A stretch of 58,721 nt of DNA from Betaproteobacteria bacterium (GTDB taxonomy: Bacteria > Pseudomonadota > Gammaproteobacteria > Burkholderiales > Thiobacillaceae): NCBI GenBank assembly GCA_016873935.1, contig VGVT01000014.1, positions 1-58,721 of the forward strand, written 5' to 3'. Each line of letters starts with the position of its first letter. Position 1 is the stretch's first letter. The position numbers and the translations under genes are program-made. The notes beneath the pieces were generated by a model. The model was not told where the DNA came from. It ran no database searches and saw nothing but the letters and a program-made list of their open reading frames with translations. This document shows positions 1-11,596 of the stretch, one piece after another.

Positions 1-331
<331 letters not shown>

Positions 332-341
332 CAAGGCAAGC

Positions 342-391
342 GGCGTTCCGGAGTATCTGCCGCAGGCAGCCGCGGCAGCCTCCGGAACGCC
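342..391 (+). terminator. Stem-loop after katG, probable terminator
   Basis: A 12-bp perfect inverted repeat (342-353 pairs with 380-391) encloses a second 7-bp stem (357-363 with 372-378), starting 10 bp after the katG stop. There is no good U-tract behind it, so it may be a 3' stabilising hairpin rather than a classical rho-independent terminator. The rest of the gap to 569 shows no further recognisable feature. Confidence 0.55.
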
Positions 392-569
392 CACTTTCAG
401 GGCATGCCGGACAAGCGGGACGAGTGGGGCTGTGCCGGTTCTGTGGAGATTTCCCGACCGAGGACGTTCGTGAGCGTCTGCTACCGCCTCGTAGCGGTCT
501 TATTAGGTATGCGCGATGTATGTCAGCTACCGATTCAATGCGGCCGATCTCATGGGGTCGCTAAGTCGT

Positions 570-2531
570 TCAACTACTGGAAATCCCACAAAGTTGGAGA
601 TACTCATAGATGCAGTCATAGACCTGTGGCGCTTTTGTCGGGTCGGATGAGTCGCCAGGGGGAACAAAGATCACCATGCCTTGGCGAGCGCGGGTCAGCA
701 GTACCCGATAGGCGTTCTTGAGATAAAGCTGGCGATCGGGCGCATTCATGCGCTGCCACTTTGTGCCTCGAAAACTGAAGTACTGCCACTCGGCATTACC
801 CCGGCGGAAGTCGGCGTCCCAGCCAACGCAGGCCCAGTCAAGTTCAAGCCCTTGGATGTCGAATTCGCTCGCGGTTTCTTCGAGGTAGTACGACGAGCGG
901 ACATCCATCTTGTCATTCAAAAACCATACTGGGGCATCTATCTTTGACTTGATCCAGATGCCATCTGCTCGCAGGCGGTTCGCTCCAGATGAGGCTGTAA
1001 GGCCATAACGCTCACTGCCGCGAGCCTTGGTCTGCAGCCACGAACGCGCCTCTGCCAAACTGCGCGTCAGAAAGATCGGATATTTGTCCGCGATCGCCTG
1101 GTAGGTCACACGAGCCTGATCTGGCCTGTTATCCACAACATGCCCAACAAACTCAGACAAGGCCTCCGCACGGAACGATCGGATTGAAACCCCGAGGTGG
1201 AGGGCTTCATCCCATGATGCCGAACCCTTGGATAACTCCCTGGCCAGTTCTTTGTCCCAGATGTAATCACGGTCGTCGAGACGACTTGAAACATGAACTT
1301 CCCAGTCTGGATGCTGTTCGCGCAAAACAGTGATCCATTCGGCTAGGCCAGCCTCGCCCGTGTTGATCTCTTGACCACCTCCGATCAGACAAATCACCAC
1401 ACACCAGTCTCTGTGGCGGTTCATCGCGTCAAGCAGAAAGGCCGGTTCAGACATATCGAAGGTGGCATGCCCGCGTTTTTGCTGCATGAACTTGCTCGCC
1501 ATGTCGCGATTCCAGGCCCGCTGGGCCTCGTCGAATATCACCACCTTCTCGATCGGCGGGTTCGTGCTATCGAGTGCCTCGTCACGGAAATGATGGATGT
1601 TTTGCACGAAGGTTGAGACTTCACGGTACGCACGGCTTCGTGGGATGCCTTCCCGCTCAGCCTTGTCCCGAGCAAGTGCCTCCCGGAGAACATCGACCAG
1701 TGGACCATTTCCGGACAGGAAGACCGCATGCTCGTCAGAATGTTTCTCGGCACGCGATGTCGCGATGTTCAGGCCTGCGAGCGTCTTTCCTGCGCCTGGT
1801 ACGCCGGAAATAAAGCAGATGGCTTTACGGCTGTTTGATTTTGCGCGCTCGATGATCTGTTCAACGCGCCTGGCTGTCAGACCAAGGTTGTCTGCGCCAG
1901 CTTCTGATCGGGTGATTTCTTTGACATCGTGTTGTCGATACAAAGCCAGAGCAGCTTCCACGATGGTAGGGGTAGGTTGGTAGCCGGATTGTGACCAGGC
2001 GATGGCATCAATGGGTAATGCCGAACATAGATTTACCACCATCTCGATCGCTTGAGGCAAGTTCGCGGCCGAAAGGCACAGCGGTTCGGCGACCTGATCG
2101 GCGGCCCATTTGACCGCTGGGACTGGCTGAGATGGTGCAGCCGTAGGGATCAGTATCGGAACGATTGGGAGATTATGACTGCCTCGGTGAAAGTTCTTAA
2201 GATCAAGCGCGTAGTCATGCGCCTGCTCTACCGCGTAGCTATCAAAGTTGTGCGAACCAACCTTGAACTCAATGACGAACACCACCCCGCCTGTCAGTAA
2301 TACAACATCGGCCCTTTTGCCCATCCTGGGGATCGAAAACTCGAAGTAGATCCAACCCAACAGGGTAGGTACCAGAAGGCGGCGCAGGATCTGAATCTGG
2401 CCCTGCCAGGCATGCTTTTGCTCATGTTCCAAGGCAAAGCCATGTTGCATAGACAGCGTGCCGAGAATCGCATCTTCATCGGCATCCAAAAAATCCTGGA
2501 TGCTGGCTTCGTAGTAGGCAATACGGGGCAT
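570..2531 (-). CDS. DUF2075 superfamily-1 helicase with N-terminal PD-(D/E)XK-like nuclease motifs
   Basis: A 653-aa protein starting at ATG 2531. Seen: residues 60-110 carry a pattern typical of PD-(D/E)XK nucleases (D75, then E88-F-K90 in a hydrophobic strand, then Q103xxxY107 as in RecB-type nucleases). The remainder is an SF1 helicase core: Walker A GVPGAGKT (243-250), Walker B DEAQ (334-337), GGGQE (384-388), a QG-E-D motif V (556-565) and motif VI NAYRVLLTRAR (606-616). This helicase part matches the DUF2075 family. The gene is visibly poorer in G+C than its neighbours and stands alone between katG and the der operon, suggesting horizontal acquisition. Inference: a nucleic-acid processing or anti-phage enzyme. 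The nuclease call rests on motifs only; the helicase call is firm. Confidence 0.85.
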   Translation of the reverse strand: MPRIAYYEASIQDFLDADEDAILGTLSMQHGFALEHEQKHAWQGQIQILRRLLVPTLLGWIYFEFSIPRMGKRADVVLLTGGVVFVIEFKVGSHNFDSYAVEQAHDYALDLKNFHRGSHNLPIVPILIPTAAPSQPVPAVKWAADQVAEPLCLSAANLPQAIEMVVNLCSALPIDAIAWSQSGYQPTPTIVEAALALYRQHDVKEITRSEAGADNLGLTARRVEQIIERAKSNSRKAICFISGVPGAGKTLAGLNIATSRAEKHSDEHAVFLSGNGPLVDVLREALARDKAEREGIPRSRAYREVSTFVQNIHHFRDEALDSTNPPIEKVVIFDEAQRAWNRDMASKFMQQKRGHATFDMSEPAFLLDAMNRHRDWCVVICLIGGGQEINTGEAGLAEWITVLREQHPDWEVHVSSRLDDRDYIWDKELARELSKGSASWDEALHLGVSIRSFRAEALSEFVGHVVDNRPDQARVTYQAIADKYPIFLTRSLAEARSWLQTKARGSERYGLTASSGANRLRADGIWIKSKIDAPVWFLNDKMDVRSSYYLEETASEFDIQGLELDWACVGWDADFRRGNAEWQYFSFRGTKWQRMNAPDRQLYLKNAYRVLLTRARQGMVIFVPPGDSSDPTKAPQVYDCIYEYLQLCGISSS

Positions 2532-2804
2532 GCCGAAAATATACAGGCGATAGCGTCTGTACGACTCCGGAAATACGGAAAAATGGGCGTCAGCTTATGG
2601 CCGACAGCGGGAGTAGGTTCTCGGAGTGCCGAAGGTCGGCATCAGGTTCGATGCTGTCGGCTGCGGCTGTACCCCATAGCAGTCACTGCCGAAATTTTCA
2701 GCGACATACGCTGCTGGCTACAGGGATCAAGTTTCCATCACCGCGCTGAAATTCTCCTTCCAGTCCCCGTCCCGGGGCATCACACACCGGCCCGCAATAC
2801 GGGT
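2532..2804. other. Intergenic region with several dyads upstream of the DUF2075 gene
   Basis: This 273-bp stretch shows no plausible gene. It holds nested inverted repeats: GCCGACAGC at 2601-2609 with its complement at 2654-2662, an inner TGCCGA/TCGGCA hairpin at about 2628-2642, and TTTCAGCG (2697-2704) with CGCTGAAA (2745-2752). It must contain the promoter of the minus-strand DUF2075 gene and the 3' end of the der transcript. No clear -10/-35 pair could be assigned. Confidence 0.4.
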
Positions 2805-4223
2805 TCAACGCGCCTTGGGCTTGGCTTCCTTGGTGTGTCGCGGCCGCCGCTTCTCTTGCCGCTCGGCGGTGCGCTCCTGGCGCGGGGTCAGGTTGGAGGT
2901 CTCGCGCTTCTCGAAGGGGTTGTAATTGGCCTTGAAGTCCACGCGCAGGGGCGTGCCCTGCAGGTTGAAGGCGGTGCGGAAGACGTTTTCCAGATAGCGC
3001 TTGTAGGCGTCCGGCATGCCTTCCAGGTGGTTGCCGTGGATGACGATGATGGGCGGGTTGTTGCCGCCCTGGTGGGCGTACTTGGGCTTGGGCCGGAAGT
3101 TGCCGGCGCGCGGCGGCTGGTGCTGGGTGACCGCCTCCTGCAGCACGCGGGTGAGGCGCGGGGTGGAGAGCTTGGCCATGGCGGCGGCGTAGGCCTCGTC
3201 CACGGATTTCAGCACGCCGCCGACGCCGGTGCCCTTCAGCGCCGAGATGAAGTGGAAGCGGGCGAAGGTGAGGAAGTCCAGCTTGCGGTCGAGTTCGCGC
3301 TTGATCTGCTCGCGCTGGTAGCTGTCGAGGTCGTCCCACTTGTTGATGGCCACCACCAGGGCGCGGCCGGCCTCCAGGATGAAGCCGGCGAGGTGGGCGT
3401 CCTGGTCGGAGATCTCCTGGCGGGCGTCGAGCACCAGCACCACCACGTTGGCGTCCTCGATGGCTTGCAGGGTCTTGATGACCGAGAACTTCTCGATGGC
3501 TTCCGTCACCCGCCCCTTGCGCCGCACGCCGGCGGTGTCGATGAGGGTGTAGGGCTTGCCGTTGCGTTCGAAATCGACGTAGATGGAATCGCGCGTGGTG
3601 CCCGGCTGGTCGAAGGCGATGACCCGCTCCTCGCCGACGAAGGTGTTGACCAGGGTGGACTTGCCGACGTTGGGCCGGCCGACGATGGCGATCTTCGGAT
3701 GCTCGTCTTCGCCGGCCGCCTCGGGCTCCACCGCGAAGGGCTCCATGACCAGTTCGATGAGTTCGCGCACGCCCTCGCCGTGGGCGCCGGACACGGCCAC
3801 CGGCTGGCCCAGGCCGAGTTCGTGGAATTCGGCGGTGACCACGCCGGCGTTCATGCCCTCGGTCTTGTTCACGGCCACCAGCACCGGGCGGCCGGTGCGG
3901 CGCAGCTTGTCGGCGATGATCTTGTCCTGCGGCGCCAGACCGGCGCGGCCGTCCACCAGGAAGATGACGGCGTCGCCTTCCGCGACCGCCTGCAGGGTCT
4001 GCTTGGCCATCTCCGCCAGAATGCCGGTGTCCACCACCGGCTCGAAGCCGCCGGTATCCACCACCAGGAAGGGTTTGCCACCGACACGGCCGTGGCCGTA
4101 GTGGCGATCCCGGGTCAGGCCAGGCAGGTCATGGACGAGCGCGTCCCGCGTCTTGGTAAGCCGGTTGAACAGGGTGGACTTGCCGACGTTGGGCCGGCCG
4201 ACCAGGACGATGGTGGGTTTCAT
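2805..4223 (-). CDS. der: Ribosome biogenesis GTPase Der (EngA)
   Basis: A 472-aa protein with two tandem GTPase domains, the defining feature of Der, needed for 50S subunit maturation. Each domain opens with GRPNVGKST (residues ~8 and ~183). DTGGFE and DTAGVRRKG are the G3 motifs of domains 1 and 2, and NKTEG and NKWDD are the two G4 motifs. The C-terminal KH-like domain ends in a basic lysine/arginine-rich tail, as usual. ATG start at 4223. It is the last gene of the ndk-to-der operon, 93 bp after bamB, and the gap holds a heptamer-array hairpin. Confidence 0.97.
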   Translation of the reverse strand: MKPTIVLVGRPNVGKSTLFNRLTKTRDALVHDLPGLTRDRHYGHGRVGGKPFLVVDTGGFEPVVDTGILAEMAKQTLQAVAEGDAVIFLVDGRAGLAPQDKIIADKLRRTGRPVLVAVNKTEGMNAGVVTAEFHELGLGQPVAVSGAHGEGVRELIELVMEPFAVEPEAAGEDEHPKIAIVGRPNVGKSTLVNTFVGEERVIAFDQPGTTRDSIYVDFERNGKPYTLIDTAGVRRKGRVTEAIEKFSVIKTLQAIEDANVVVLVLDARQEISDQDAHLAGFILEAGRALVVAINKWDDLDSYQREQIKRELDRKLDFLTFARFHFISALKGTGVGGVLKSVDEAYAAAMAKLSTPRLTRVLQEAVTQHQPPRAGNFRPKPKYAHQGGNNPPIIVIHGNHLEGMPDAYKRYLENVFRTAFNLQGTPLRVDFKANYNPFEKRETSNLTPRQERTAERQEKRRPRHTKEAKPKAR

Positions 4224-4240
4224 GTTTGAGCGGGTCGCTT

Positions 4241-4320
4241 GTAGCCAGTAGCGGGTAGCTGGAAATTTCCGCGCCGGAGGCGCGCATGCATTCAGCTACA
4301 CGCCACAGACTACCAGCTAC
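4241..4320. repeat. GTAGCNN heptamer-array hairpin (bamB/der gap)
   Basis: Three left heptamers GTAGCCA, GTAGCGG, GTAGCTG (4241-4261) face four complementary-type heptamers ending in CTAC or CCAC (4293-4320). Between them sits a GC-rich mini-hairpin CGCGCC-GGA-GGCGCG (4270-4284). The bamB stop codon (TAG, 4317-4319 on minus) lies inside the right array. A second copy with the same design is at 39550-39651. Confidence 0.7.
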
Positions 4321-5477
4321 TGGCCGATCCTGAGCGCATACACCCCGCCGTTCGCGGTCTGCACCACCAGGCCGGACTTGAGCGGCAGCATGATGCCCTT
4401 GATGAGGCTGCCATCGGTGGCGGCGCGGGCTGCGAAGGCGCCGTCGTCGGCCTGGATCAGGTGAACATAGCCCTGATAATCACCCACGGCCACATACTTG
4501 TCGCCCACGGCCACCGGACTCGACAGCTTGCGGTCGCGCAGCTTGTCCTGCTTCCAGGGGTTGTTGCCGCGGTTCTTGTCAAAGGCGGCCACGCTGTCGC
4601 TCGCATCGACCACGTAGAGCTGGCGCTCGTCCAGATCGACGCCGCCGGTGCTGGAGGTGTCGCGCGCCCAGAGGGTGTTGCCGTTGGCGCGGTCGAAGCA
4701 GGCCACGCGGCCCTGGTAGGCGGCGGCACAGACGCGGCGGTCATCCATGGCCAGGGTGCCGGTGACGTCGGCGATGCGCTCCAGTTCGGTGGCGCCGCGC
4801 GGCAGGGCGACGTTGGCTTCCCATTGCGGCGCGCCGTTGTTCAGGGTCAGCGCGCTCAACCGGCCGCCGGCGTGGCCGGCATAGACGGCGTTGACGCCCA
4901 GCAACAGGTGGCTTTGCTCGCGCAGGATCAGGGTGGGCAGGCTGCGCGTGGTACTCCAGCGCGCCTTGCCGGTAGCGGCTTCGAGCAGATCGATGCGCCC
5001 GTCGTTGGTGCGCGCGGCGACGAGGCCGTTGACCGCTTCCGCGGGCGTCAGCAGTTCTCCGGAGAGCATGGCCGTCCATGCGCGCGCGCCGTCCGCGCTC
5101 TTGAAGGCGAGCAACTCGCCCTTGGGCGTGCCCACCAGCACCAGCCCCTCGCCCACGCCGACGCCGGAGGAAAGCGCGCGCCCAGCGTCGATGCGCCAGA
5201 TTTCGCGGCCGCTGGCGATATCCAGCTTGACGATGCGGCCGTCGCGGCCGGCGGCGTAGATCGCCTGGCCATCGGTGCCTGGCGAGAACTCATAGGCGCC
5301 GGCTTCGCCGACGCGGGCGTCCCAGGCCCGCTCCAGGCTGACGACGGCCTTGAAGTCCGGCAGCGGGGCCGGCTTGACGACCGGCGTCGAGGGGCCGAAC
5401 CAGTCGCCGAACCAGGAACAGCCGGACAGCGAGAGCGCCAGGCCCAGCACCAGCAGCGTCGAAGGGAATGCGCGCAC
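4317..5477 (-). CDS. bamB: Outer membrane protein assembly factor BamB (lipoprotein)
   Basis: A 386-aa PQQ-type beta-propeller lipoprotein of the BAM complex, which folds beta-barrel proteins into the outer membrane. GTG 5477 is preferred over an upstream in-frame ATG (5495): a GGGAGG ribosome-binding site precedes it, and the protein then starts directly with a lipoprotein signal peptide whose lipobox is LSGC. Repeated blade motifs such as GRDGRIVKLDIASGREIWR are seen. It starts one base after the yfgM stop, so it is translationally coupled. The stop codon lies inside a repeat array. Confidence 0.93.
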   Translation of the reverse strand: MRAFPSTLLVLGLALSLSGCSWFGDWFGPSTPVVKPAPLPDFKAVVSLERAWDARVGEAGAYEFSPGTDGQAIYAAGRDGRIVKLDIASGREIWRIDAGRALSSGVGVGEGLVLVGTPKGELLAFKSADGARAWTAMLSGELLTPAEAVNGLVAARTNDGRIDLLEAATGKARWSTTRSLPTLILREQSHLLLGVNAVYAGHAGGRLSALTLNNGAPQWEANVALPRGATELERIADVTGTLAMDDRRVCAAAYQGRVACFDRANGNTLWARDTSSTGGVDLDERQLYVVDASDSVAAFDKNRGNNPWKQDKLRDRKLSSPVAVGDKYVAVGDYQGYVHLIQADDGAFAARAATDGSLIKGIMLPLKSGLVVQTANGGVYALRIGQ

Positions 5478-5478
5478 G

Positions 5479-6108
5479 TCAGCCTCCCAAGCCATCCAGG
5501 CGGATTTCCACCAGGGGCTTCAGCGGGCTTGTGTCGCCCAGTTTTTCCAGCGCCTGTTTGTAGGCTTCACGCGCCTCGGCGGTCTTGCCCTGGGCCACCA
5601 GGATGTCGCCGCGCAACTGGCCTTCGAGGCCCTGAAAAGCCGGGGCGAAGGCGCCCTCCAACTGTTTCAGGGCGGCATCCAGTTCCTTCTGCTCGAACAG
5701 CAGACCGGCCAGGCGCAGGCGTGCCAACTGGCGCGCGCCGTCGTCGCGGGCATGTTGCATGGCGTACTCATATTGGGCGCGGGCGCTCTTCAGGTCGCCA
5801 GCCTCGTAATTGATGTGGCCGGCCAGCCAGGCGGCGGGCGTCGCGTAGGCGCTGCGGCCGTGCGCTTCCATGATTTGCGCGGCCGCATCCTTGGCGGCCT
5901 TCGCGTCGCCGCGGTTGGCGGCCTGCACGACCTGGTCGAACAGCATCGAAGCCGACGCCGCCTGATTGCGCTGCCAGGTCTCCCAGGCGCGCCAGCCGGC
6001 CACCGCCACCAGGAAAAGCGTCACGCCCCAGATGACCTTGTTGCCGTGCTGCTTCCACCAGGCTTTCGCATCGTCCAACTGTTCCTGTTCTTCAAGATCG
6101 AGTGCCAT
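5479..6108 (-). CDS. yfgM: YfgM family TPR-like periplasmic chaperone (ancillary SecYEG translocon protein)
   Basis: A 209-aa membrane-anchored protein. A short cytoplasmic N-terminus rich in D/E is followed by one transmembrane segment (about residues 23-42, VIWGVTLFLVAVAGWRAW) and a TPR-like domain with alanine-rich helical repeats. The family interacts with PpiD and SecYEG and supports envelope protein folding. Position between hisS and bamB is the conserved context. ATG start at 6108. The gap to hisS carries a GGGAAAC-type hairpin. Confidence 0.9.
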   Translation of the reverse strand: MALDLEEQEQLDDAKAWWKQHGNKVIWGVTLFLVAVAGWRAWETWQRNQAASASMLFDQVVQAANRGDAKAAKDAAAQIMEAHGRSAYATPAAWLAGHINYEAGDLKSARAQYEYAMQHARDDGARQLARLRLAGLLFEQKELDAALKQLEGAFAPAFQGLEGQLRGDILVAQGKTAEAREAYKQALEKLGDTSPLKPLVEIRLDGLGG

Positions 6109-6177
6109 GCATTGCTCCAGAAAATGGATAGAGGGAAACGGGAAATGAGAAAAGGGAAACGTAAGCGCGGGTTGGCT

Positions 6178-7473
<1,296 letters not shown>

Positions 7474-7484
7474 TGCTGAAGGAC

Positions 7485-7571
7485 GGGAAAAGGGAAAAGG
7501 GAAAAGGGAAACGTGGCCGGACGAACGGAACCGCGGGTTTCGCGTTTCCCGTTTCCCGTTTCCCGTTTCCC
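7485..7571. repeat. GGGAAAC heptamer-array hairpin in the ispG/hisS gap
   Basis: Three GGGAAAA heptamers plus one GGGAAAC (7485-7512) face four GTTTCCC heptamers (7544-7571). The 31-base spacer contains CGCGGGTTT, similar to the spacer of the copy at 6133-6211. It fills most of the space between the ispG stop (7592) and the hisS start (7473). Confidence 0.8.
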
Positions 7572-7591
7572 CAGCAACCAGGCCACCGCCA

Positions 7592-8827
7592 TCACGAGGA
7601 GCCCTTGCCATAAGTACGCTGGACATAGTCCTCGACGATGGCCTGGAACTCCTCGGCGATGCGCTCGCCCTTGAGGGTGACGGTCTTCTCGCCGTCGACG
7701 TAGACCGGGGCCACCGGGGTTTCGTTGGTGCCGGGCAGGCTGATGCCGACGTTGGCGTGCTTGCTCTCGCCGGGACCGTTGACGACGCACCCCATGACCG
7801 CCACGTTCATGCTCTCGACGCCGGGGTATTGAGCGCGCCAGACCGGCATCTGGCCGCGCAGCCAGTTCTGGATGCTCTGCGCCAGTTCCTGGAACACCGA
7901 GCTGGTGGTGCGGCCACAGCCGGGGCAGGCGGTGACCAGCGGGGTGAAGGAACGCAGGCCCAGGGTTTGCAGGATTTCCTGGGCCACCTGGACTTCGGTG
8001 GTACGCGGCTCGCCGGGTGCCGGGGTGAGGGACACCCGGATGGTGTCGCCGATGCCTTCCTGCAACAGGATCGCCAGGGCGGCGGTGGAGGCGACGATGC
8101 CCTTGCTGCCCATGCCCGCCTCGGTGAGGCCCAGGTGCAGGGCGTAATCGGAACGGGCGGCGAGGTCGCGGTAGACCTTAATCAGGTCCTGCACGCCGGA
8201 CAGCTTGCAGGACAGGATGATGCGGTCGCCAGCCAGGCCCAGTTCCTCGGCGCGCTTGGCGGAATCCAGGGCGGAGGTGATGAGGGCGTTGCGCATCACC
8301 TCCTCGGGCTCGTGCGGTGTCGGGCGCTTCGCGTTCTCGTCCATCATGCGCGCCAGCAGGTCCTGGTCCAGGCTGCCCCAATTGACGCCGATGCGCACCG
8401 CCTTGCCGTAGCGGGCGGCGGCTTCGATCAGCGTGGCGAACTGCTCGTCGCGCTTGCTGCCCCGGCCGACGTTGCCGGGATTGACGCGCAGCTTGGCGAG
8501 GGCCTGGGCGCACTCCGGCACGGCCTTCACCAGGCGGTGGCCGTTGAAGTGGAAGTCGCCGACCAGGGGCACGTCGCAGCCCATCGCATCCAGCTTCTCG
8601 CGGATGATCGGCACCGCCCGCGCCGCCTCCTCGGTGTTGACGGTGATGCGCACGACCTCCGAGCCGGCCTGCCAGAGCGCATGCACCTGCGCCGTGGTAC
8701 CGGCGATGTCGGCGGTGTCGGTGTTGGTCATCGACTGCACCACAACCGGCGCGCCGCCGCCGACCGGCACATGGCCGACCAGCACCCGGCGGGTGGGACG
8801 GCGCACGATGGGGGAACTCCAGTTCAC
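7592..8827 (-). CDS. ispG: 4-hydroxy-3-methylbut-2-enyl-diphosphate synthase (IspG/GcpE)
   Basis: A 411-aa [4Fe-4S] enzyme of the MEP isoprenoid pathway, reducing MEcPP to HMBPP. The N-terminal [17 protein letters not shown] is the TIM-barrel family signature. Near the C-terminus CPGCGRTT and [11 protein letters not shown] supply the three cluster cysteines. GTG start at 8827, 7 bp after the rodZ stop. Electrons come from flavodoxin or ferredoxin. Conserved neighbour of rodZ and hisS. Confidence 0.97.
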   Translation of the reverse strand: MNWSSPIVRRPTRRVLVGHVPVGGGAPVVVQSMTNTDTADIAGTTAQVHALWQAGSEVVRITVNTEEAARAVPIIREKLDAMGCDVPLVGDFHFNGHRLVKAVPECAQALAKLRVNPGNVGRGSKRDEQFATLIEAAARYGKAVRIGVNWGSLDQDLLARMMDENAKRPTPHEPEEVMRNALITSALDSAKRAEELGLAGDRIILSCKLSGVQDLIKVYRDLAARSDYALHLGLTEAGMGSKGIVASTAALAILLQEGIGDTIRVSLTPAPGEPRTTEVQVAQEILQTLGLRSFTPLVTACPGCGRTTSSVFQELAQSIQNWLRGQMPVWRAQYPGVESMNVAVMGCVVNGPGESKHANVGISLPGTNETPVAPVYVDGEKTVTLKGERIAEEFQAIVEDYVQRTYGKGSS

Positions 8828-8834
8828 GACGGGT

Positions 8835-9704
8835 TCATTCCAGCGTCAGGCGGGCGACCTTCTGACCGATAAACGGAGTCAGGTCGATGACGTGGCCGTT
8901 GTAGCTCATGCGCACCCGCGCGGCCTCGCCCACCACCAGGCGAAAAGGCGGGTCGCCGGCAAAGCTGTCGACGCCGCCGGCGCGCACCAGCTTGGAGTAA
9001 CGCCGTCCCTTGCCATCCACCACCTGGATCCAGGCGTCGTGGTCGGCCTCGAAACGCAGGACATGCCGGTCTCCCGCCGGCGGGAGACCGGCCTCCACCG
9101 GGGCGGCGGCCTGCGTTGCCGGCAGCGGCGCCGGGTCGGGTTGCACATTCGGGGTCGCGGGCGCCGGAGAGAGACCCGCATCGGCCTGGGAAGGCATGGC
9201 GGTCTGGCCATCGCCTTGCGGCGGCGGAGCGGCGAGCGGCTCCGCCGGCGGCGGTGCCTCGGGCAGGGGGGAGACCACGGCTGGCGGGGCCGTCTGGTCG
9301 CTCAGCAGGCTGTCCTCGCCCTGCCGCAGCCAGTGGTAGAGCAGCGCCACCAACAGCAGGAAGAGGGCCAGGCCCAGCAGGGGCAACAGCACCCAGCGAT
9401 GCATGGGCGTGGAAGTAAAGGCGACGCCGGCGCTCGGCGCGGTGATGGTCTCCGACACGGTCGCCTGCGCATCGATGGGCGCGATGAGCTGCTCGGCATC
9501 GACTCCCACCATCCGCGCGTAATTGCGCACGAAACCACGCAGGAACACCTCGCCGGGCAGATGCGAGAGATCCTCGGCTTCCAGCGCCTCCACCTGGCGC
9601 GCGCTCATTTTCAGCTTGGCGGCGACGTCGGCCGCACTGAGTTCGCGGGCCTCGCGGGCGGCCTTGAGCTGCGCCCCGAAACCGGGCAGTAGGGTTTCGC
9701 TCAC
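8835..9704 (-). CDS. rodZ: RodZ-type cytoskeletal helix-turn-helix membrane protein
   Basis: A 289-aa protein with an N-terminal Cro/CI-like helix-turn-helix (residues ~9-75, [19 protein letters not shown]), one transmembrane segment (~103-127), a long proline/alanine-rich periplasmic linker and a C-terminal DUF4115 domain ending in a [14 protein letters not shown]-type strand. RodZ links MreB to the cell-wall elongation machinery. Start is GTG 9704 with a GGAGG site. The start overlaps the pilW stop (GTGA), implying coupling. Confidence 0.9.
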   Translation of the reverse strand: MSETLLPGFGAQLKAAREARELSAADVAAKLKMSARQVEALEAEDLSHLPGEVFLRGFVRNYARMVGVDAEQLIAPIDAQATVSETITAPSAGVAFTSTPMHRWVLLPLLGLALFLLLVALLYHWLRQGEDSLLSDQTAPPAVVSPLPEAPPPAEPLAAPPPQGDGQTAMPSQADAGLSPAPATPNVQPDPAPLPATQAAAPVEAGLPPAGDRHVLRFEADHDAWIQVVDGKGRRYSKLVRAGGVDSFAGDPPFRLVVGEAARVRMSYNGHVIDLTPFIGQKVARLTLE

Positions 9705-10501
9705 AATATGCCTCCGACTTGATCGTACTGTCCGGTGAGCAGCCATTGCGTCTGCAGGGCCTCGGGGAAACGGCGGCGCAACTGGGCGCCGTAATGGGCT
9801 TCCGCCTCGCGATCGCCCATATGCCGTTCCGCGCGCACCCCCACCCACAGAGCCGGCGCCGACAGCACGCTGGCGTCGCCCAGCTGGCGGATCTGCAGGC
9901 GCGCCGCCAGCCAGCGACCGTTCCGAACGTTGATCTCCGCCATGCCCAGGAGGGCAATGGGATGGTTGGGCGAGCGCTTGAGGGCACGCGCGAAATACAT
10001 CTCGGCGGCGGCTGGATCGGGCTTCTCCAGGGCGCAGGCGCCGGCGTTGGCGAGGGCGCGCTCCGGAGTCTCGTAAAGCGGGTTGGCGAGGGCCGCCTCG
10101 AAATGCTTGAGGGCTTCGTCGACGCGCTTGCGCTTGCAGAGGAACAGGCCGTAGTTGTTGTGACCCTCGGAATAACGGGGAGAGATCTCGATGGCGCGGC
10201 GGAAATTCTCCTCGGCCTGGCGGTCCTCGCGCAGTTCGCCATGCACCAGGCCGAGCATGTTGTAGGCCGGCGGATAATTGGGGTCCGCCTCGCGGGCGAT
10301 ATTGAGATTCTGCATGGCGAAACCGTACTTGCCCTGCGAGTAGTAGCCGGCACCCAGTTCGGTATGGATGCGCGCCTTCTGATTCACTTCCTTCGGCACA
10401 CGCGCTTCCGGGTTGACATCCTCCACCCTGTCGCCCGTCCGCAGGCCCGTGCAACCGGCCAGGAGCAAGACCAGGGGGAGCCAGGCTAAACGTGCATTCA
10501 T
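9701..10501 (-). CDS. pilW: Type IV pilus biogenesis lipoprotein PilW/PilF (TPR)
   Basis: A 266-aa TPR lipoprotein, the pilotin needed for outer-membrane assembly of the PilQ secretin. The signal peptide ends in the lipobox LLLAGC. Several TPR units follow, e.g. [20 protein letters not shown] and [23 protein letters not shown] 10501 overlaps the rlmN stop (ATGA). No other pilus genes are in the window; the rlmN-pilW-rodZ order is the conserved context. Confidence 0.92.
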   Translation of the reverse strand: MNARLAWLPLVLLLAGCTGLRTGDRVEDVNPEARVPKEVNQKARIHTELGAGYYSQGKYGFAMQNLNIAREADPNYPPAYNMLGLVHGELREDRQAEENFRRAIEISPRYSEGHNNYGLFLCKRKRVDEALKHFEAALANPLYETPERALANAGACALEKPDPAAAEMYFARALKRSPNHPIALLGMAEINVRNGRWLAARLQIRQLGDASVLSAPALWVGVRAERHMGDREAEAHYGAQLRRRFPEALQTQWLLTGQYDQVGGIL

Positions 10502-11583
10502 GCGGCCAACTCCATGCGCTGCAAGACCCGGCGCGAACGGTCCTCCACCTGGCCGGCGAGCTGGCCGCAGGCGGCATCGATGTCGTCGCCGCGGGTCTTG
10601 CGCGTGGTGGCGATCCTGCCCTCGGCCATGAGCCGGCTGGCGAAGCGGCGCACCGTTTCGCCGGGGGAGCGGCGGAAGCCCGACATCGGGAAGGGATTGA
10701 AGGGAATCAGGTTGAACTTGCAGGGCACGTCGCGGGTGAGTTGCAGAAGCTGATCGGCGTGTTCGGGCCGGTCGTTGACGCCGTCCAGCATGATGTATTC
10801 GAAGGTGATGAAGTCGCGCGGGCCGTCGTTCACGTAGCGCTTGCAGGCGGCCATGAGTTGCTTCAGCGGGTACTTGCGGTTGATCGGCACCAGTTCGTCG
10901 CGCAGGGCGTCGTTCGACGCGTGCAGCGACACGGCCAGGGCCACGGGCATGCGTTCGCGCAGCCGGTCCATGGCCGGCACGATGCCGGAGGTGGAGATGG
11001 TGACCCGCCGCCGGGACAGGCCGTAAGCATGGTCGTCGAGCATCAGGGAAACCGCCGCCACGGTGGCGTCGAAGTTGAGCAGGGGCTCGCCCATGCCCAT
11101 CAGCACCACGTTGGAGATGATGCGCTCGCCTTTCGGATCGCGCCCCAGGGCGCGATTGGCCCACCACAGCTGGCCGACGATCTCGGCCACGCTCAGGTTG
11201 CGGTTGAAGCCCTGCTTGCCGGTGGAGCAGAAGGCGCAGTCGAGGGCGCAGCCAACCTGCGTGGACACGCACAGGGTGCCCCGGTCGGTCTCGGGGATGA
11301 ACACCGTCTCCACTCGATTGCTGGGCCCCACCTCCAGCAGCCACTTGCGGGTGCCGTCGGCGGAGATCTGCTCGTGCCCCAGGACGGGCGGCCGGATTTC
11401 GGCCACCTCGGGCAGCTTGGCGCGCAGGGACTTGGCCAGGTCGGTCATCCCCTCGAAGCTGTCGGCGCCGTACTGGTGCAGCCAGTGCATGACCTGGCGG
11501 GCGCGAAAGGGCTTCTCGCCGATGCTTTCGAAGAAAGCGACGAGAGCGGCCTGGTCGAGATCGAGGAGATTGACGCGATTCAA
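10498..11583 (-). CDS. rlmN: Dual-specificity 23S rRNA/tRNA C2-adenine methyltransferase RlmN
   Basis: A 361-aa radical SAM enzyme methylating A2503 of 23S rRNA and A37 of certain tRNAs. The CxxxCxxC cluster motif is C112, C116, C119 (CALDCAFC), and MGMGEPLLN is the typical GEP motif. A catalytic cysteine is expected near the C-terminus in GETVRRF. The longest frame starts at TTG 11583, 13 bp after the ndk stop; no strong Shine-Dalgarno is visible, but the N-terminus [10 protein letters not shown] fits the family. Confidence 0.95.
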   Translation of the reverse strand: MNRVNLLDLDQAALVAFFESIGEKPFRARQVMHWLHQYGADSFEGMTDLAKSLRAKLPEVAEIRPPVLGHEQISADGTRKWLLEVGPSNRVETVFIPETDRGTLCVSTQVGCALDCAFCSTGKQGFNRNLSVAEIVGQLWWANRALGRDPKGERIISNVVLMGMGEPLLNFDATVAAVSLMLDDHAYGLSRRRVTISTSGIVPAMDRLRERMPVALAVSLHASNDALRDELVPINRKYPLKQLMAACKRYVNDGPRDFITFEYIMLDGVNDRPEHADQLLQLTRDVPCKFNLIPFNPFPMSGFRRSPGETVRRFASRLMAEGRIATTRKTRGDDIDAACGQLAGQVEDRSRRVLQRMELAA

Positions 11584-11596
11584 CGGAGTGGCCGGA

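Noticed and set aside
2412-4229. 605-codon plus-strand frame over der
   Set aside because: Antisense shadow; der on the minus strand has all GTPase motifs and the correct length.
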